Assembly (NCBI GenBank): GCA_964019055.1
Contig: OZ025208.1
Location: 250,501 to 314,500, forward strand
Source: Anthopleura xanthogrammica
Lineage: Eukaryota > Cnidaria > Anthozoa > Actiniaria > Actiniidae
Direction: 5' to 3'
Length of the DNA: 64,000 nt
Shown in pieces: positions 1 to 56,324 of this stretch. A program made the translations under genes and the position numbers. Under the pieces are notes generated by a model. The model ran no database searches, was not told where the DNA came from, and worked only from the letters and a program-made list of their open reading frames with translations. Numbering within the stretch: position 1 is the first letter of the stretch; every line of letters starts with the position of its first letter.

Positions 1-229
1 TTGATCTGATTTTTAACTGCTTACACCCTTAAAATAACAGGGTTTTTTCAGAGTTGCATTCTTGTGAAGACACCGATAGTGCAACATGGTACTAGGATTA
101 ATTGTTTTATTTTGGATTCTTTCAAAATGTTTAATTACTTCTCAGCATAGTTATTTCATGTACTTATATCATATGACTACTATTTCTTGTGTAGATGTTT
201 ATATTAGTGTAGCCTTTTTTAAGGAGTAG

Positions 230-850
230 TCTTCTAATGGTCGTAATCTTCATCAAACAAGAAGGGAGGACTATGCAATACTTCTTACACTACAGACAAT
301 AAAACTGTCAATGAACTGCAACATTTTGTGGTGGAAGATCCTCCACAACTGCCACAAGAAGGTCAAGAAAACTCAACTATCCAGCAATTGAAGGCAGCCT
401 TAGCCTCCGCTCAGGAAGAGTACGAGGAATTATCATGAGGAACTGAGTTAAACAAGCTCAAACAAGAGCTTCACTCGTTAAAGAAGAATCAAAGGTCTCA
501 ATGAGACGACTCACGGATATGCCCACTACTCTGCCCACTACAACAAAATAAATATGGGATACCTGTGTCCTGTCAAGTGGGTTGTTAGACTTGCCCAGGC
601 TTGTTCGAGAAATGAATGTTGTTTACTCGAGAAGGATTCATTTTAATAAATAGCAAAACCACCGACTGATTCTTCAGAATTGTTATTGTCTTTGTCCTCT
701 TTGTACTGACAAAATGTGTTTGCATCACTGGCCAATCTATTCGACCAAATTTCTCTATAGTTCAATGCTTAGCTCATGGTTTAATTTCAGAGTTCGACGA
801 TGTCAAACGACTATGACTGAACGCAAGAGTCAAATGGCATGCTCACAAGA
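230..850 (+). pseudogene. Possible relic of a coiled-coil coding region
   Basis: From about 310 a plus-strand frame reads acidic, Gln/Glu-rich residues (V-V-E-D-P-P-Q-L-P and A-L-A-S-A-Q-E-E-Y-E-E-L), then a TGA. In the same frame there follows a heptad-like segment (L-N-K-L-K-Q-E-L-H-S-L-K-K) before another TGA near 502. This suggests a dead fragment of a gene or transposon protein; family unknown. Confidence 0.25.
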
Positions 851-1443
851 AATATTATCAATCTAGAGTAAAAAGCGTAAAACTAAGCATGTTTTATATT
901 TTTCATTGTTATTTATAGCAGTATTTGAGGCCCTTTGGGTTCTTTATAGAACATGGAATTGAACCATCGCCAAAATAAAAATAAACAATTTTGCAGGACG
1001 AAGTTAACGAGTGAAATTAACGGCAAAACAATTTGTTATGTTATTCCGGTTTCAAACCTTATTTTGCTACTAACCCTCGATTGTTCAAGCAGAGAATACT
1101 GCCGATCATCTTTGAGTGACTGAATCTAGTTAATGGTTAGTACACTAGGCTTAAACTTCTATAAACTACAATGAGCCTTGAATCAGGAGCTAACTGAGCG
1201 CGCAAAGCAGTCTGGAGGAATATTTGAACAATAAACCATTGTTACACAGTTTTTTTTATGCAAATGCAAAAGTGATTTCATATACTCACAAATATTCCTA
1301 CGGAGTATCCGTGAGTCAAAAATGAGATGTTGAAGTAGATGGCTGGCATAGTGTAATTCTGGGATTCTGATCATTCATCAATTAAATAAAAATATTTTAT
1401 ACATTACCAATGCACATCCTTCCTAAAGGGAAAGGATACTTTT

Positions 1444-1682
1444 CCAACCCACCTGCAGTTGGTGTTTCACATAGTTCTTGTACACTTTATACCCAGGTCT
1501 CATATACTAACACCTGTCTACAGTGAAATACTTACCTCTGGTGTACTTCTAGATTCAATCAATACAGGATACAGATGAGTAATTGATGCATGTAAGATAC
1601 CATCACAAGATAACTGATAGATTCTAATACAATGTCTGTTTAGATATTGACAAGACTGTTCATTCTTATCATACTGGGATTA
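1444..1682 (+). repeat. Left arm of a widely spaced inverted repeat
   Basis: About 240 nt that matches 7616-7858 in inverted orientation, with shared blocks such as CTCTGGTGTACTTCTAGATT, ACCATCACAAGA and CCAACCCACCT. It may mark one end of a 6.4-kb element or simply be one of two opposed copies of the same repeat. Confidence 0.75.
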
Positions 1683-4230
1683 TCTATGTATTAAATGCAG
1701 TCAATAGTTCTGGAGAAGAAACACAATTTTTTCCTGGATAAACACTATTTTTTTTATTTAAAGCAAGGAAAAAGCTGAATCACATTACTAATTCTATGCA
1801 TTATTACCTATATTATTTGATTACTCTCAGCTAAAATACATATAGGATGAGAAACAGTTAACTGACATATAATCAAAAGGTTAATGAAGGGTGTCAAATG
1901 CTTTTTGTGACAAATAATTTGTCTTGTATAATTAAAGTTATAATTAATGTTCTTATATGTTACCTTTTGATTAATGGATTTATAAATATTTGAACTTTAT
2001 ATTAACTTTAAAGAATAATGAAATGCTTAAAGTATTTTTATTCTACTAATGAAGAAATAATAATTAAAAACATTTCAGCAGTCTCAATTGCCCAAATGAA
2101 ATGCAATTTGAATACAATTACTCATAGTTGGTCAAATGAAAGATCAAAATTAAAATTCTGATGACACTAGCATTCATTTGAAAGATGGTTGACCTCATCT
2201 ATTTTTGTGGCCATTAAATAATTCTGTAAAACCTTTTGCTTGTTGCTTGCTTGACATGTTTACTGTAGAGAATGTCAGCCATTCTTCTTGGGTGTTTGGA
2301 TACACTCCACTGGATGGGCTTCACTCTTTCCATTTTTCTTTCTTCCACCTTTCTGCAGTTCAAATGTTAATTAGACTAGTTACTTGCTTGAGAAGTTTAC
2401 TGTAGATGATGTCTCATCCATTCATCTTCAGAAAGGTGGTTCCCTCCATCAGGCTCTTTGTTCTTGTACTCATCCTCCCCCTGCTTGATGTGATTACTGT
2501 GGAGAATTTCTCACCATTTCCAAGATTTAGCTTCACTGCATTGGGTTCTTTGGTTCTTTTCTTCGTAATCACAATCTTTCTCCAGAAAACAACTTTTAAA
2601 CGATGTTTCATGGAATTACTGTACATATTTTACTAGTTTTGTCATGGTTTGGGTTCTCTTGGCCTGTTTGTAATGTATTTCTTCATCCAATACTCTTGCT
2701 TAACAAACATTATAAGTTTAATGCCTCAATGTCTGTTTCCATGCTAGCTCTCCTTCTCAGTTGACTTTCATCTTTTCTTGCCATGCTCTCTATGTTCACA
2801 AAAGACATTTGAAAATTATGCTTGTTAACTAAACAGCTTCCCTTGACATCCATCTTTGCACTGTGACTTCTTCTTACTGTTTGCCCTCTGTGAGGCCACT
2901 TCTGAAAGACTTTTATCTGTGAATCATTGTACTTTATCATGGATATTAATTACACTGTGCAATTAATATCAATCAAGACTAGTTATTGTGTGGGAGTCCT
3001 GGGCCTGGCAGGCTGTAGTTTGAGGGGGTAAAAAGTGCACCTTCCAACATTTTAATCACGAGCTCCTGGCTCAGGAGATTTGGGCAGCCACTCTTGGGTT
3101 TCAGCAAAAATTAGCAGAGTTACAACTACAGGAATCTGCCCTCAGGCGGAAGCAAGATATAGTGGAATTCCTTAAATTCCTTGGAATTCTTTTAAATGCT
3201 TATCTTGAAAACATATTTTTGAAATTCAGCATTCACTAAATTATTTTATAGAATAATGTCATTAAAATAGTTCATTTAATCTTTATGTTTATGTCTATTT
3301 ATTGTTCTGTATTATTATTTTTTTAGCTTAGTTCAATACGGTTTCTGAAGACATTTTCTGGTCACATCAAAGAAAAGAAAAATATTTAAAGAGTGAGGTA
3401 GGAAAATAACCCTGTGCACTGATAGTGCCTGTAATTTCAGAGTCCAGTGGCAGAAATAAAGATTGGACCATCGTCAGACTTGTATGGGTGTGCCATTATG
3501 ATATCATCCAAGCTAGTTAGAGTGACTAATATCATTATTTAGATGATAAAAAATGGTGTTTTTTCCTAGTTAAGACTAAAGAGTAGTATCAAAGAAGGGC
3601 TAGAATGACCATACTACAGTGTACTCTACATATTAATATATTATGCTGTTCACTATGTGTAACTGAAAGCCACATTTTCAGCATTTTCTGAAATACTGTA
3701 TGACTACTTCAATGTCATATTCATCTCTTTGTCATTCAGGAATGCAGGCCATCATGTTGATTTTATTCACAGATGCTTTACTTTTGGCTAACACATCCTT
3801 AACTGGTTTTTCCTTTAGATATTTCGGCTCCACATAGACTCACACTTCTTTTTTCACGAGTCAATAATGCCATCCATATCTTTGCTTGAGGTTTTTTCTT
3901 TTTTCCAAAATTATAAGTCACAACATATATTATCATGAGACATGATTTTGTTGCTTACAAAACAGTGCTGGTAACTTCCTTTTATAGTTAATGGGGCACG
4001 CCCCAGGGGTTGGGTACCCTAGCTTGTGTTTCTCCCTAAAAACTGAGGTTGTTACTGACACTGCCATAAAATTGTTATCCAATGACTGATTTGATTTCTT
4101 TTAAGTACATACTCTTTTGGAATATTAATTTGCTTTTCCAAGTTATTTCCTCTAGAATCATAATGGATTCTGCTCTATCCAAGTGAAGTTTACTGAGCAT
4201 CATTCATTTTCTTGTTCTGTATCTATCTAT

Positions 4231-4645
4231 TAGGATAATTTTAAAATACTTGACACGTTCCTGTATTGTTCTGTATCTTGTACAATGTTCAATAGTGAGT
4301 TGCATCAGATCCATCATATTTGGATGATTCTAATATACTTGACACATTCCTGTCTTGTTCTGTATCTTGTACAATGTTCAATAGTAAGCTGTATCACGCC
4401 CATCATATTTGGATGATTCTAATATACTTGACACATTCCTGTCTTGTTCTGTATCTTGTACAATGTTCAGTAGTGAGTTGCATCAGGTCCATCATATTTA
4501 GATGATTCTAATATACTTGACACATTCCTGTCTTGTTCTGTATCTTGTACAATGTTCAGTAGTGAGTTGCATCAGGTCCATCATATTTGGATAATTTTAA
4601 TATACTTGACACATTCCTATCTTGTTCTGTTTCTTGTGCAATGTG
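4231..4645 (+). repeat. 90-bp tandem repeat (about 4.6 copies)
   Basis: Units contain ATACTTGACACATTCCTGTC and TGTATCTTGTACAATGTTCA, 85-97% alike by eye; the outer copies are more diverged. Confidence 0.95.
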
Positions 4646-5490
4646 CAAAAGTTGATTAATTTGTTTTACATATGCATTGCATCAGTCGTCCATGTTTCTT
4701 GTACTCAAGATGCTTTACAGGTTCCTTTGTGTTTTTTTTAACAGTTTGACATTCAGTGGTATTGACAGGGCTGTTGAGGATATTTTGATGATAATTCATC
4801 TTGTATTTCATGTATTGCTTTCTTTTTCTGTACTCCATTATCTTCAATAGTTAATGGTTCCAAGTCCCTTATTTCTATGTGATGATTTGTATCATTATCT
4901 ATACCTCAAGGTATTTTGGTGTTTGTTAATTGGCTATTAGCTCATCATCACATTTTGCTACATCAAGAGTTTAGTACACTAGTATGGTCTTCTAGAGAAA
5001 TGATTTAGAGATGGGAGGATAATAACCATTATTTTATATCTTAAACATGTTGAATTGCATTTAAAATTTCTGAACTACATTTCATAAATCTTATAGAATA
5101 TACATATAGTATCATTATCCAAGTGATTATAGAAAATAGTGCAGGCTGATTGGTTGAGAACTTCAACATTTTTCTCTATAATCACCTTCAGGTGAATATA
5201 GGATTGCACATGCTTTGCTTGTTGATACCTGCCTCTTTCAAGATATGAACATGATATCTACATTTTAAAAATAAATGGATGTTTTCAAATAATCTCCTGT
5301 GTAATGATACAAACACAATTATTCATCTAAGTCTCAGTGATCATCAGTGAATATCTACAAGGCCTCTTGAGGACTCATGGCTCGGTAAATATTCATTGAT
5401 AATCACCTGGACTTCAGTGAATAATTGTTAAATATTGCAGTTTTAAAAGTCAAGATTTTCATTATTCACATCATCCGATGTCCAACGCTT

Positions 5491-5660
5491 CCATAACCAG
5501 TCTTGTATACAGTACATCATTAACATCCATCAATGTCCTACACTACAGGTACTACAATCACATCAGTCCAACCATAACCAGTCTCATATAAAGTACATCA
5601 TTAACATCATCCAATGTCCAACACTACAGGTACCACAATCATATCAGTTCAACCATAACA
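5491..5660 (+). repeat. About 80-bp tandem duplication
   Basis: Two copies of a unit containing CATAACCAGTCT, TACATCATTAACATC and CACTACAGGTACYACAATCA. Confidence 0.85.
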
Positions 5661-7219
5661 AAAACAATTCTGCAACCAGTCAGTACAAGAGCACTTGGAG
5701 CTGGTGATGAAAAACCCTTAATCAGACATATCACTTAATGTGGATGCCAACATTCCAAGTGAAGGCTCATCAGTCATTGTTTCAATTTCCTTGGGGTGGA
5801 GACAGCATTAAAAACCCACTTCAATCTTGGAAAGCCCAATACACAAACTTGCTCTTCTGCTTCGTCAAGGAAGAATGAGCTACAGGGAATTCGTAATGAA
5901 GAGGCTTTTAAACACAGATGAATTATTCTATCCTGCAAGTTCTTCCTTAGCATTCCCAGGATATGATCTTGTAAATGATCAATAGAAAATATAATTACTA
6001 ACAGCTTTTCTTTTGATACTCATACAAATGATTCATCTGATGCCAAAGTAGCACACTATTATTATAAGACTGGTTGGCAAACAATAATACTTAGTACTAT
6101 GTTCCAGTAACGACAGGCAAGTTAAAGCACTGAGACATGGTAGCCAAAGCTTCCATTCTTTCCAAAGTAACACCTCAAGGCTCCTACTGCAACATTAGTG
6201 ATATTTCAGAGTTCATCGAGGCACCAAGTTTTGCAATTTAGTGCAGCCAACAGTACTCTGATAACTTACAAAGGACTAGGGAGGTAGATTTCAGACTCTC
6301 TACCAAATAAATAAAGTTCCTTTCTTGCTAACCAATGAGATACTTGGCCAACCAATGTTAGAATGTAATTTCATTGAGGAAGTCATAGAGTTAAGGAGAA
6401 AAGAAACTAGCCTGCTCTCAAAGAGGTTTTGACAAATATGCAACAAGATATAAAGTATTATATCAAAAATGTCTGTCTGACTGTGCATAAATAAACACTG
6501 CCAATTTTTATCAGTACAACTGCACCCAACAATCAATGCTCATAATTCAAGATATTCAAGAGTAGACAATGGTGACACAAAGTTTCAAACAAAAAAAGTG
6601 CACTTATTTAAATGCTAAATTTAGTTATCAAGTTTAGTAAACATGGTAGATCTAGGACAGTGTGACTCTTTCAACAGACTGCTGCAGGAAAACGTATTCT
6701 TGTTCTAAACTTTTTAAAGATATTTATACATATTTTATGGTTTATTTAATTTTATAAATTTAAACTGAGATAAAGACAATTAATATTAACTTTTAAAAAA
6801 GGCATCAGATTGGATTTGTAATATTTATAATTACTTTACCGTGTGAGCCACAACTCAAATTGTAGAATGAAACAAAACTATGCATTCCAACTTTGTGTAG
6901 TTGAGCCACTCAGAGAGCAGCAGAAAAATATTGCAACATTGAGTTCTTTTTATTCCCTGGAAAAAAGGATAGTGGCTATAGATAAGCAATAGACATTCTC
7001 CTGCAGTCCAGGTTTCTGATTTGCAATGTTTTCATTCTACATTTTGATTGGTTCTTGGGCTCTCACTGTCTAAATGGCCCAAGTTACAGTAGTCACACAG
7101 TACGTCTAGAACCAACAATCTTGTTTAAAATTTCGCTATTCTTATAGACCTGCTCCTTACACTTTTGAAAATCTAATAACTTTATATACACTAGGTATAT
7201 CATAACAGATATATGTGAT

Positions 7220-7429
7220 ACAGTGGATTCAGGTTGAGTGTTTAATGGCACTGTTTTTCACGATTGTTGCGACTGTTAAATTTGCATGTTGCTATGCAGA
7301 ATGCCAGACATTTCTAGGCAGTTGGCAGTGCTAGAAATGTCTGGAATTTTTCACAGCAACATGCAAATTTGATAGTCACAGTGCTTGTAACGAATGATGC
7401 CGTTAAATACTCAACCTGACTCCACTGTA
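7220..7429 (+). mobile_element. 210-bp palindromic MITE
   Basis: Left end TACAGTGGATTCAGGTTGAG and right end its near-inverse. The inner arms (AATTTGCATGTTGCT and AGCAACATGCAAATTT; CCAGACATTTCTAG and CTAGAAATGTCTGG) pair strongly. Confidence 0.9.
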
Positions 7430-7615
7430 AGCATCCTTCATTTATCTTAAGATTATATCTTACAGTAATCTGTTAATCATCTTGTATTTATTGCATATGA
7501 AAGTAAACTTGCAAAAGCTAAGCTGATAGTACTAAAACTGCACAGTATCTAGAGTGAGATGATTAATTTTAACTGTTTCTGCTATTTAACCAATAACTGC
7601 ATTAATACATAGGTA

Positions 7616-7858
7616 AACCCAGTATGATGAGAATGAAAAGTCTGGTCAATATCTATACAGATATTACATTAGAACCTTTCGGCTGTCTTGTGATGGTATT
7701 TTACATGTATCAATTACTCACCTGTATCCTGTATTGATTGAATCTAGAAGTACACCAGAGGTATGTATTTCACTGTAGGCAGGTGTTAGTATACGAGAGT
7801 TGAGCATAATGTGAACAATTACTACAGTATTTGCAATACCTACCAAAGGTGGGTTGGT
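7616..7858 (-). repeat. Right arm of a widely spaced inverted repeat
   Basis: Inverse of 1444-1682 with scattered substitutions and small indels (AATCTAGAAGTACACCAGAG, TCTTGTGATGGT, AGGTGGGTTGG). Confidence 0.75.
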
Positions 7859-9029
7859 AATTTTCATGTGAAGCATGCTACAGTATGTATCATAGGTCTT
7901 AATGTGTATTAAATGTCATGTTTTAACTATTACTCATTAAGATTCTTATCATACCTTGGTAGCCAGCAGGCCACATTAGAGAAATAAAAATTCTAGCACA
8001 ACACTAAGGCTCTCCAGAATAAAATATTCAAAATTGCATAAAACCTCAAAAGGCTCGGTAGATATACATGTAGTGATGTCGATTTGATTATAACTTTGTT
8101 GAGTAGTGAACTGACTAGGATTTCTACCAATAGGTTCTTATTAGTGCTGAAATGTAGGAACATCATTTATAGAATATTATTTTAATCCTATCAATAAGCG
8201 TATTTCGTGATCCATGAGTTTGTACCATACATAAAGTACCATACGACTATGGCCTCGCACTTATATCTGAATTTTAAGATATTCATATTGAACCTGGCCT
8301 ATTCATTTTTTTTCAGAGAATTGATTCTGATATAATCCATCCAAACCCAGTTGTCTCGTAACATTGCAGTTGAGTGCATCATGTGTAGCTTCACAAGATT
8401 TCAACTCTAATTTAAAACAAAAACTATTACTATCAGAGTCCAAAATGTGTACAATTATACTACCTGTAATTAGCTTTTCCAATTTGATTTACTGTAGTAT
8501 TTTTAGTTTTAGTCATGTGTTGCACACATTTAGTGTTTACACACTATTATTGCTGCTCATCTGTAGTTGCGTCCCATATACATGTATTCATATGCCTCTT
8601 GACTGTTGTTAACTTGAGTATAAGTCATTTAATCTTTTCAATAAATATATGGGAACAAATGCAATGTAGGCAGGTGTAAAAACAAACAATAAAGAATAGA
8701 ATATGATTTGAAATTTAAAAGTTGGCCATTATTTGTTATCAAACTTTTGTTATATTCACAGTTTTGGTACATTTCTAATGTTTTATCTTATGTTTCTTCA
8801 GACTAATGGAATTTAATCAAAAAATGAAATACAGCCTGTACCAAGCTCAAATTCCCCTGATTTATTCCTGTTAGCCTAATTTTCAAAATAATTTTTAAAG
8901 AACAGGGCTGAAACTTTGTGGTAGTCAAATAGTCAAGTAGACAACATGAAAAACTTTCCCAAGATTCTTCTTGCATTCTGATTATCTTATAAGAACCTAG
9001 CTCATCCCTGGTGCAAATCTTGGCCAGGA

Positions 9030-9205
9030 TCCTGTAAGATCCTGCAGGATACTGTCTAGGATTAGGATCCTATTCAGGATCTTATCTAGGATTCAGATCT
9101 TATTCAGGATCTTATCTAGGATTAGGATCCTATGCAGGATCGTTTCTAGGATTCAGAACTTATTCAGGATCTTATCTAGGATCTTATCTAACAGGATCCT
9201 GGCCA
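9030..9205 (+). repeat. Short-period AGGATCYTATC tandem repeat
   Basis: Irregular array of AGGATCTTATCT, AGGATTAGGATCC and AGGATTCAGATC units of 17-20 nt. Confidence 0.9.
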
Positions 9206-11773
9206 AGATTTCCACCAGGGATCTAAGGACTATGCAAGATCAGTGATCAATTCCAAGGAACTCAAACTGAACCCTATTCTCATGGGAATAATGCATGCTA
9301 TGAGAGATGAAATGCACTGGAGAAAGATCATCGATGCCCTATGCTCCACAGGGGGCCAAGGGCCTAAGTAAATAAGTATGAGATGTGAAAACACTCAAAT
9401 GAATTAGTTAGAACTATTATATCATCTTTCCTAATGGTGCTGTTATTCTAGCTGATATGCTATTGCATGCTTACCTATATTCAGATGTGTCAACCAGATG
9501 TGCATATGAGTTTCTCATAAACTCTGACTTATTCAACTTACCTCTAAAAACGTTTATAAATCCATATAATCTGAAGCAAATATATATCTTATACATGATA
9601 ACTAAAATGTGTTACTAAAATCAACAAAAACATCTAAAGAACCAGCTTATTATTCGTTTTAAATTTCTTCCCATTATAGATCATCATAGTCATAACACAG
9701 TGAAACCAAACAAGTCTAGTGTCAAATTAGGAAGAAGAATTTACAGGCCTATATTTTGAATAATTGAATGCTGGGATTTACTATAAACTGTCAATGTAAG
9801 CAATGCAAAACTAATAATTTGGTTAATAATTGAGGTCTTAATGTTCTTCATTATGTTGCTCAAAACTCTCCTGTTCATGTTTTTGATGTACACATATAAA
9901 ATACCTTGTGTAGTAATAAACAAAAAAGATATCTTGCTTGATTATCATTGATCCATGTGTTGTCCAGTATGCATGTAGGTATTAGAGCAGTTTTTGTATG
10001 ACTGAAAAAAATTTGTGGCACAAATGTGGTCATGACACGGCAAGGCTTTGCAGCCAGACCAATCACAATGTGTGAGAATTTTAGGTGAATCACATTTTGC
10101 AAGGAAAAAATTAACAACTAAAGTTTTATAAAGCATCATGGTCATGGCAAGGCATGCATACCACACCAACTAAGCTTTTCACAGTCATATGAAAACTGCT
10201 CTATGCACTTGTAATATACCAGCAAATATAGATTACTCACAAGCCACACTGACAATGTTAGTCAATTATGATTTCTACCCTTCTTCTGTGGTGATGAAAT
10301 GTTGTCAATACTCTGAAAATAAAAAGAGAATGCTTGTACAGCTGTATTTGACAACTAAACAATCAAATTTCTCTCATAAGAATCAGATGTTTTCTTTGTC
10401 TCTTCAAAATGATGCTGCTTGCAACAAGTTAATTTAAACTTTTTTTAAAATTCTGTGGGTAATCAGCAGGCGTATGCAATACCCTTTTTCTCTCCACGTT
10501 ACTAGCAGTGTTCTGTTAGGGATAAAATATTGTCCCACCAAATATGTACAAACAAATGTTACGTACATGTACGTCTTTTGGAGTGATTCGACATGAATGA
10601 AGACGTTAGAAAAGACAATAGATGCTAACTTACAATGTTATAACGTAGTTTCATAGATTATAATCTCCAGTGTAGTATTCCAGCAGCCAAGAAGATCTTC
10701 AGCAAAAGAACACACGTGTCAACAAGTCTCCACGGGTGAAAAATGTCAGTGGAAAAATACACTAAAAATAAAGAGAAAATTCAGAATAAGTCACTCCAGG
10801 AGCACCAAAACCACTTAAGGACAAATTCTAAGCGCTTCGTTCATGTTTTCCAACATTTCTTACCGTTCAAACAGCGATATTTTCTTCTCATTCAAATCCT
10901 TACACATCCGCCATGTTTGTGTAGCTCAGTCAAGATGGTGGATCACGTGATAGTCTAGCACACCACAGGGAGCCCAAGCTCCTCTTTTTGTAGCACGGTT
11001 CGTCGAAAAAAGTAAGGTTTTTTCCCACAACTTTTTAAAGAGTTAAAGAATTTTTTTAGAAATTTATCCTTAATGCTTGTTGGTACTGAGTTTAAGCGTC
11101 ATCAGAGCCATAACGATGACTGAAGCAAAACAGGTTGAGGTCAACCAGGATTTCAAATTTTTCTTCACTGAATCCTTACCCTAATCCAAATTTCTAAAAT
11201 ATGTCCAAGTTGACCATGAAGAAACCTAAGAGCAAGCTACTTAAAAACGTTGGAAAACGCGGTTTTGGAACCCCTTTTTCCTTGATAACTTTATTGTTTT
11301 TTTATATTTTGAATTTTATTTTTAAAGGTACGTCTTCTAGTAACCCCCCTCCCCTTCCTGGATCCACCTCTGTTTCATTTTTGGTTAACACTGAAAACTA
11401 ACACGTGTCATTCACTTGAGTATAATTTTTTTAATGATTATTATATATTTACAATACTACTTAAACTTTGTTAACAGATTGACGGTTTGAACTTTCTACC
11501 AATAAATATGGTATTACTCGGGGTATTACTTTATAAAAGAACTATCATGTGAAGCTAGGTGTGGTGTAGTTGTAGGGATCAAACCTGGAATTTATTGGGT
11601 TCAAATACTGGATTCTGGACATAAGGCATGACGTACAATGTTTTTTTCTTGCCATTTTTTTTCTTTTTTTTACTATTCTTTCTTTCTTTCCCACCCCTCC
11701 CCCCCCCCCCCCCCCACCCCATCCCCTTTTTCCTGCCTACACATGGATTCCTACACACAAAGGGAGGTCTTTA

Positions 11774-12022
11774 AATGCCAGGGGGTACTCCCATTTATAG
11801 AGGGGCGGGGATGCTCTTTGGAAATCTTGAAAATGACCCCTAAAAGGTACCAAAACTCTTTCTCCTAGTCAAAAGAATCTCAAGTTTCACACCTAGTAAA
11901 TGGTACCAAATTACACTAATTTTACAGCAATTTTTAGTTAGTTTTTCGTTTGAACACCCTAAAATGTACCAAAGAACAAAAAATAACCCCTAAAAGGTAC
12001 GATGAGCATCCCAGCCCCTTTT
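11774..12022 (+). repeat. Interspersed repeat with internal CCCCTAAAAGGTAC copies
   Basis: GGGGATGCTC near 11806 and GAGCATCCC near 12005 are inverted, and CCCCTAAAAGGTAC occurs at 11837 and 11988. Likely a small non-autonomous element. Confidence 0.6.
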
Positions 12023-12533
12023 TGCAAGATTTTGTAACGACGATTGAGATTTTGGTAAAACGTAGCCGGCATGACTGGCAATGCAATAGGCTTGGGACAT
12101 CTTCTTTAGGACTGTATGGAACCTTTTCCATGCTGCAGCCATGTTGGCTGGAACAATAGATTTCCCCCACATAGCCTCACATTCAAGTGGTTCAGGACAA
12201 GGTTACGTGGCGTTAGTTTTTTAATTAGATGAATTCTACACCCATTCCCAGTCTCTTCCTCAATACAGGAACAGTTAATATTTGTTATTATACATTTTAT
12301 TTACATCTCGCTTCTGATTGGCCGAGAACCCTCAGCTAATCCCTGTTAGAAAAAACCTACTAATGGTCTATCACCAATCGAGCCCTGTGATTGGCTGAGC
12401 TACTAGGGATCTATTAGTGATAGACCTCTAGTAGCGAAAAGCGCCGGTTTTGAAAACCAAAAAATATATATTTAAAGCAAAATCCAAAACTTTTTGCATC
12501 CTTTTATTGGACCGATTAGTAGGTTTTTACTAA

Positions 12534-12640
12534 AACAATTAGACCTCTCGCCCTCATGGCCGACGAGTCAATAGCCCATTCGGCCTTCGGCCTCATGGGC
12601 TATTGACTCGTAGACCATTTGGACTCGAGGACTAATTGTT
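12534..12640 (+). mobile_element. Palindromic MITE
   Basis: AACAATTAGACCTC and inverse GAGGACTAATTGTT enclose a strong inner hairpin GACGAGTCAATAGCCCAT...ATGGGCTATTGACTCGT. Confidence 0.82.
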
Positions 12641-12751
12641 AAATATTCAAGGTTACAATGGAAATGGAAATACGTATTTCGAAGGCAGAATTAAATATTT
12701 GTTTTTAGTTTACAAATTGTATAATAAAACAATTATTGAATTCGATTTTCT

Positions 12752-12851
12752 CATGATATCGTAAAAATCAAGACCTCGGCCATTTTATCCGCCTCAGCCT
12801 ACGGCTTCCGCAGATAACACGGTCTTGCTTTTGATAAATTACGATATCATG
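12752..12851 (+). mobile_element. Palindromic MITE
   Basis: CATGATATCGTAAAAATCAAGACC and its inverse flank a GC-richer loop (CGCCTCAGCCTACGGCTTCCG). About 100 nt. Confidence 0.75.
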
Positions 12852-13190
12852 CTCAACCTCATCCAATAAATGTTTAAACGTCTTGCAAGGGGGAAACGCA
12901 CTGCGAATGTCCAGGAAAAAAGACCAGAAAATGTGAAATATACGTCAAAATCTGCTATAATCTTTACAAATTTACTTTCTTCAACTCAGCAAATTATACA
13001 ATAATTTTCTCTATCCTCTGTTAATTTTATTTTATTTAAACAATTTGCCAATGGCAGGCGATAACACAATAGAACATTCCTTGTAGTCCTCTACAAGGCG
13101 TATCACCCTAATTATTATTGATTTGTTTGGGATCGTTTTCCCCCCTGAAAGATGCAGTGCGTTTTCCCAGTACACAAGGGACGGTTTAGA

Positions 13191-56324
<43,134 letters not shown>

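Larger units (their letters stand above)
1683..7219. other. Gene-free AT-rich stretch inside the spaced inverted repeat
   Basis: No ORF above about 80 codons with family resemblance, and no convincing splice-bounded exons. It contains a 90-bp tandem repeat (4231-4645) and an about 80-bp duplication (5491-5660). Short ORFs at 2205-2636 and 2710-2940 lie in T-rich sequence and are not supported. Confidence 0.6.
7859..13190. other. Gene-free stretch 3' of the receptor gene
   Basis: Holds the AGGATC tandem repeat, a poly-T/poly-C tract near 11638-11720, interspersed repeats at 11774-12022 and MITEs at 12300-12851. Several short ORFs (8364, 9875, 10189, 11934) have no family features or codon pattern. 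The plus-strand tail of some receptor transcripts could overlap the first few hundred bases below 13191. Confidence 0.55.

Noticed and set aside
2205..2940. Short ORFs in T-rich sequence
   Set aside because: No homology features, and biased composition.
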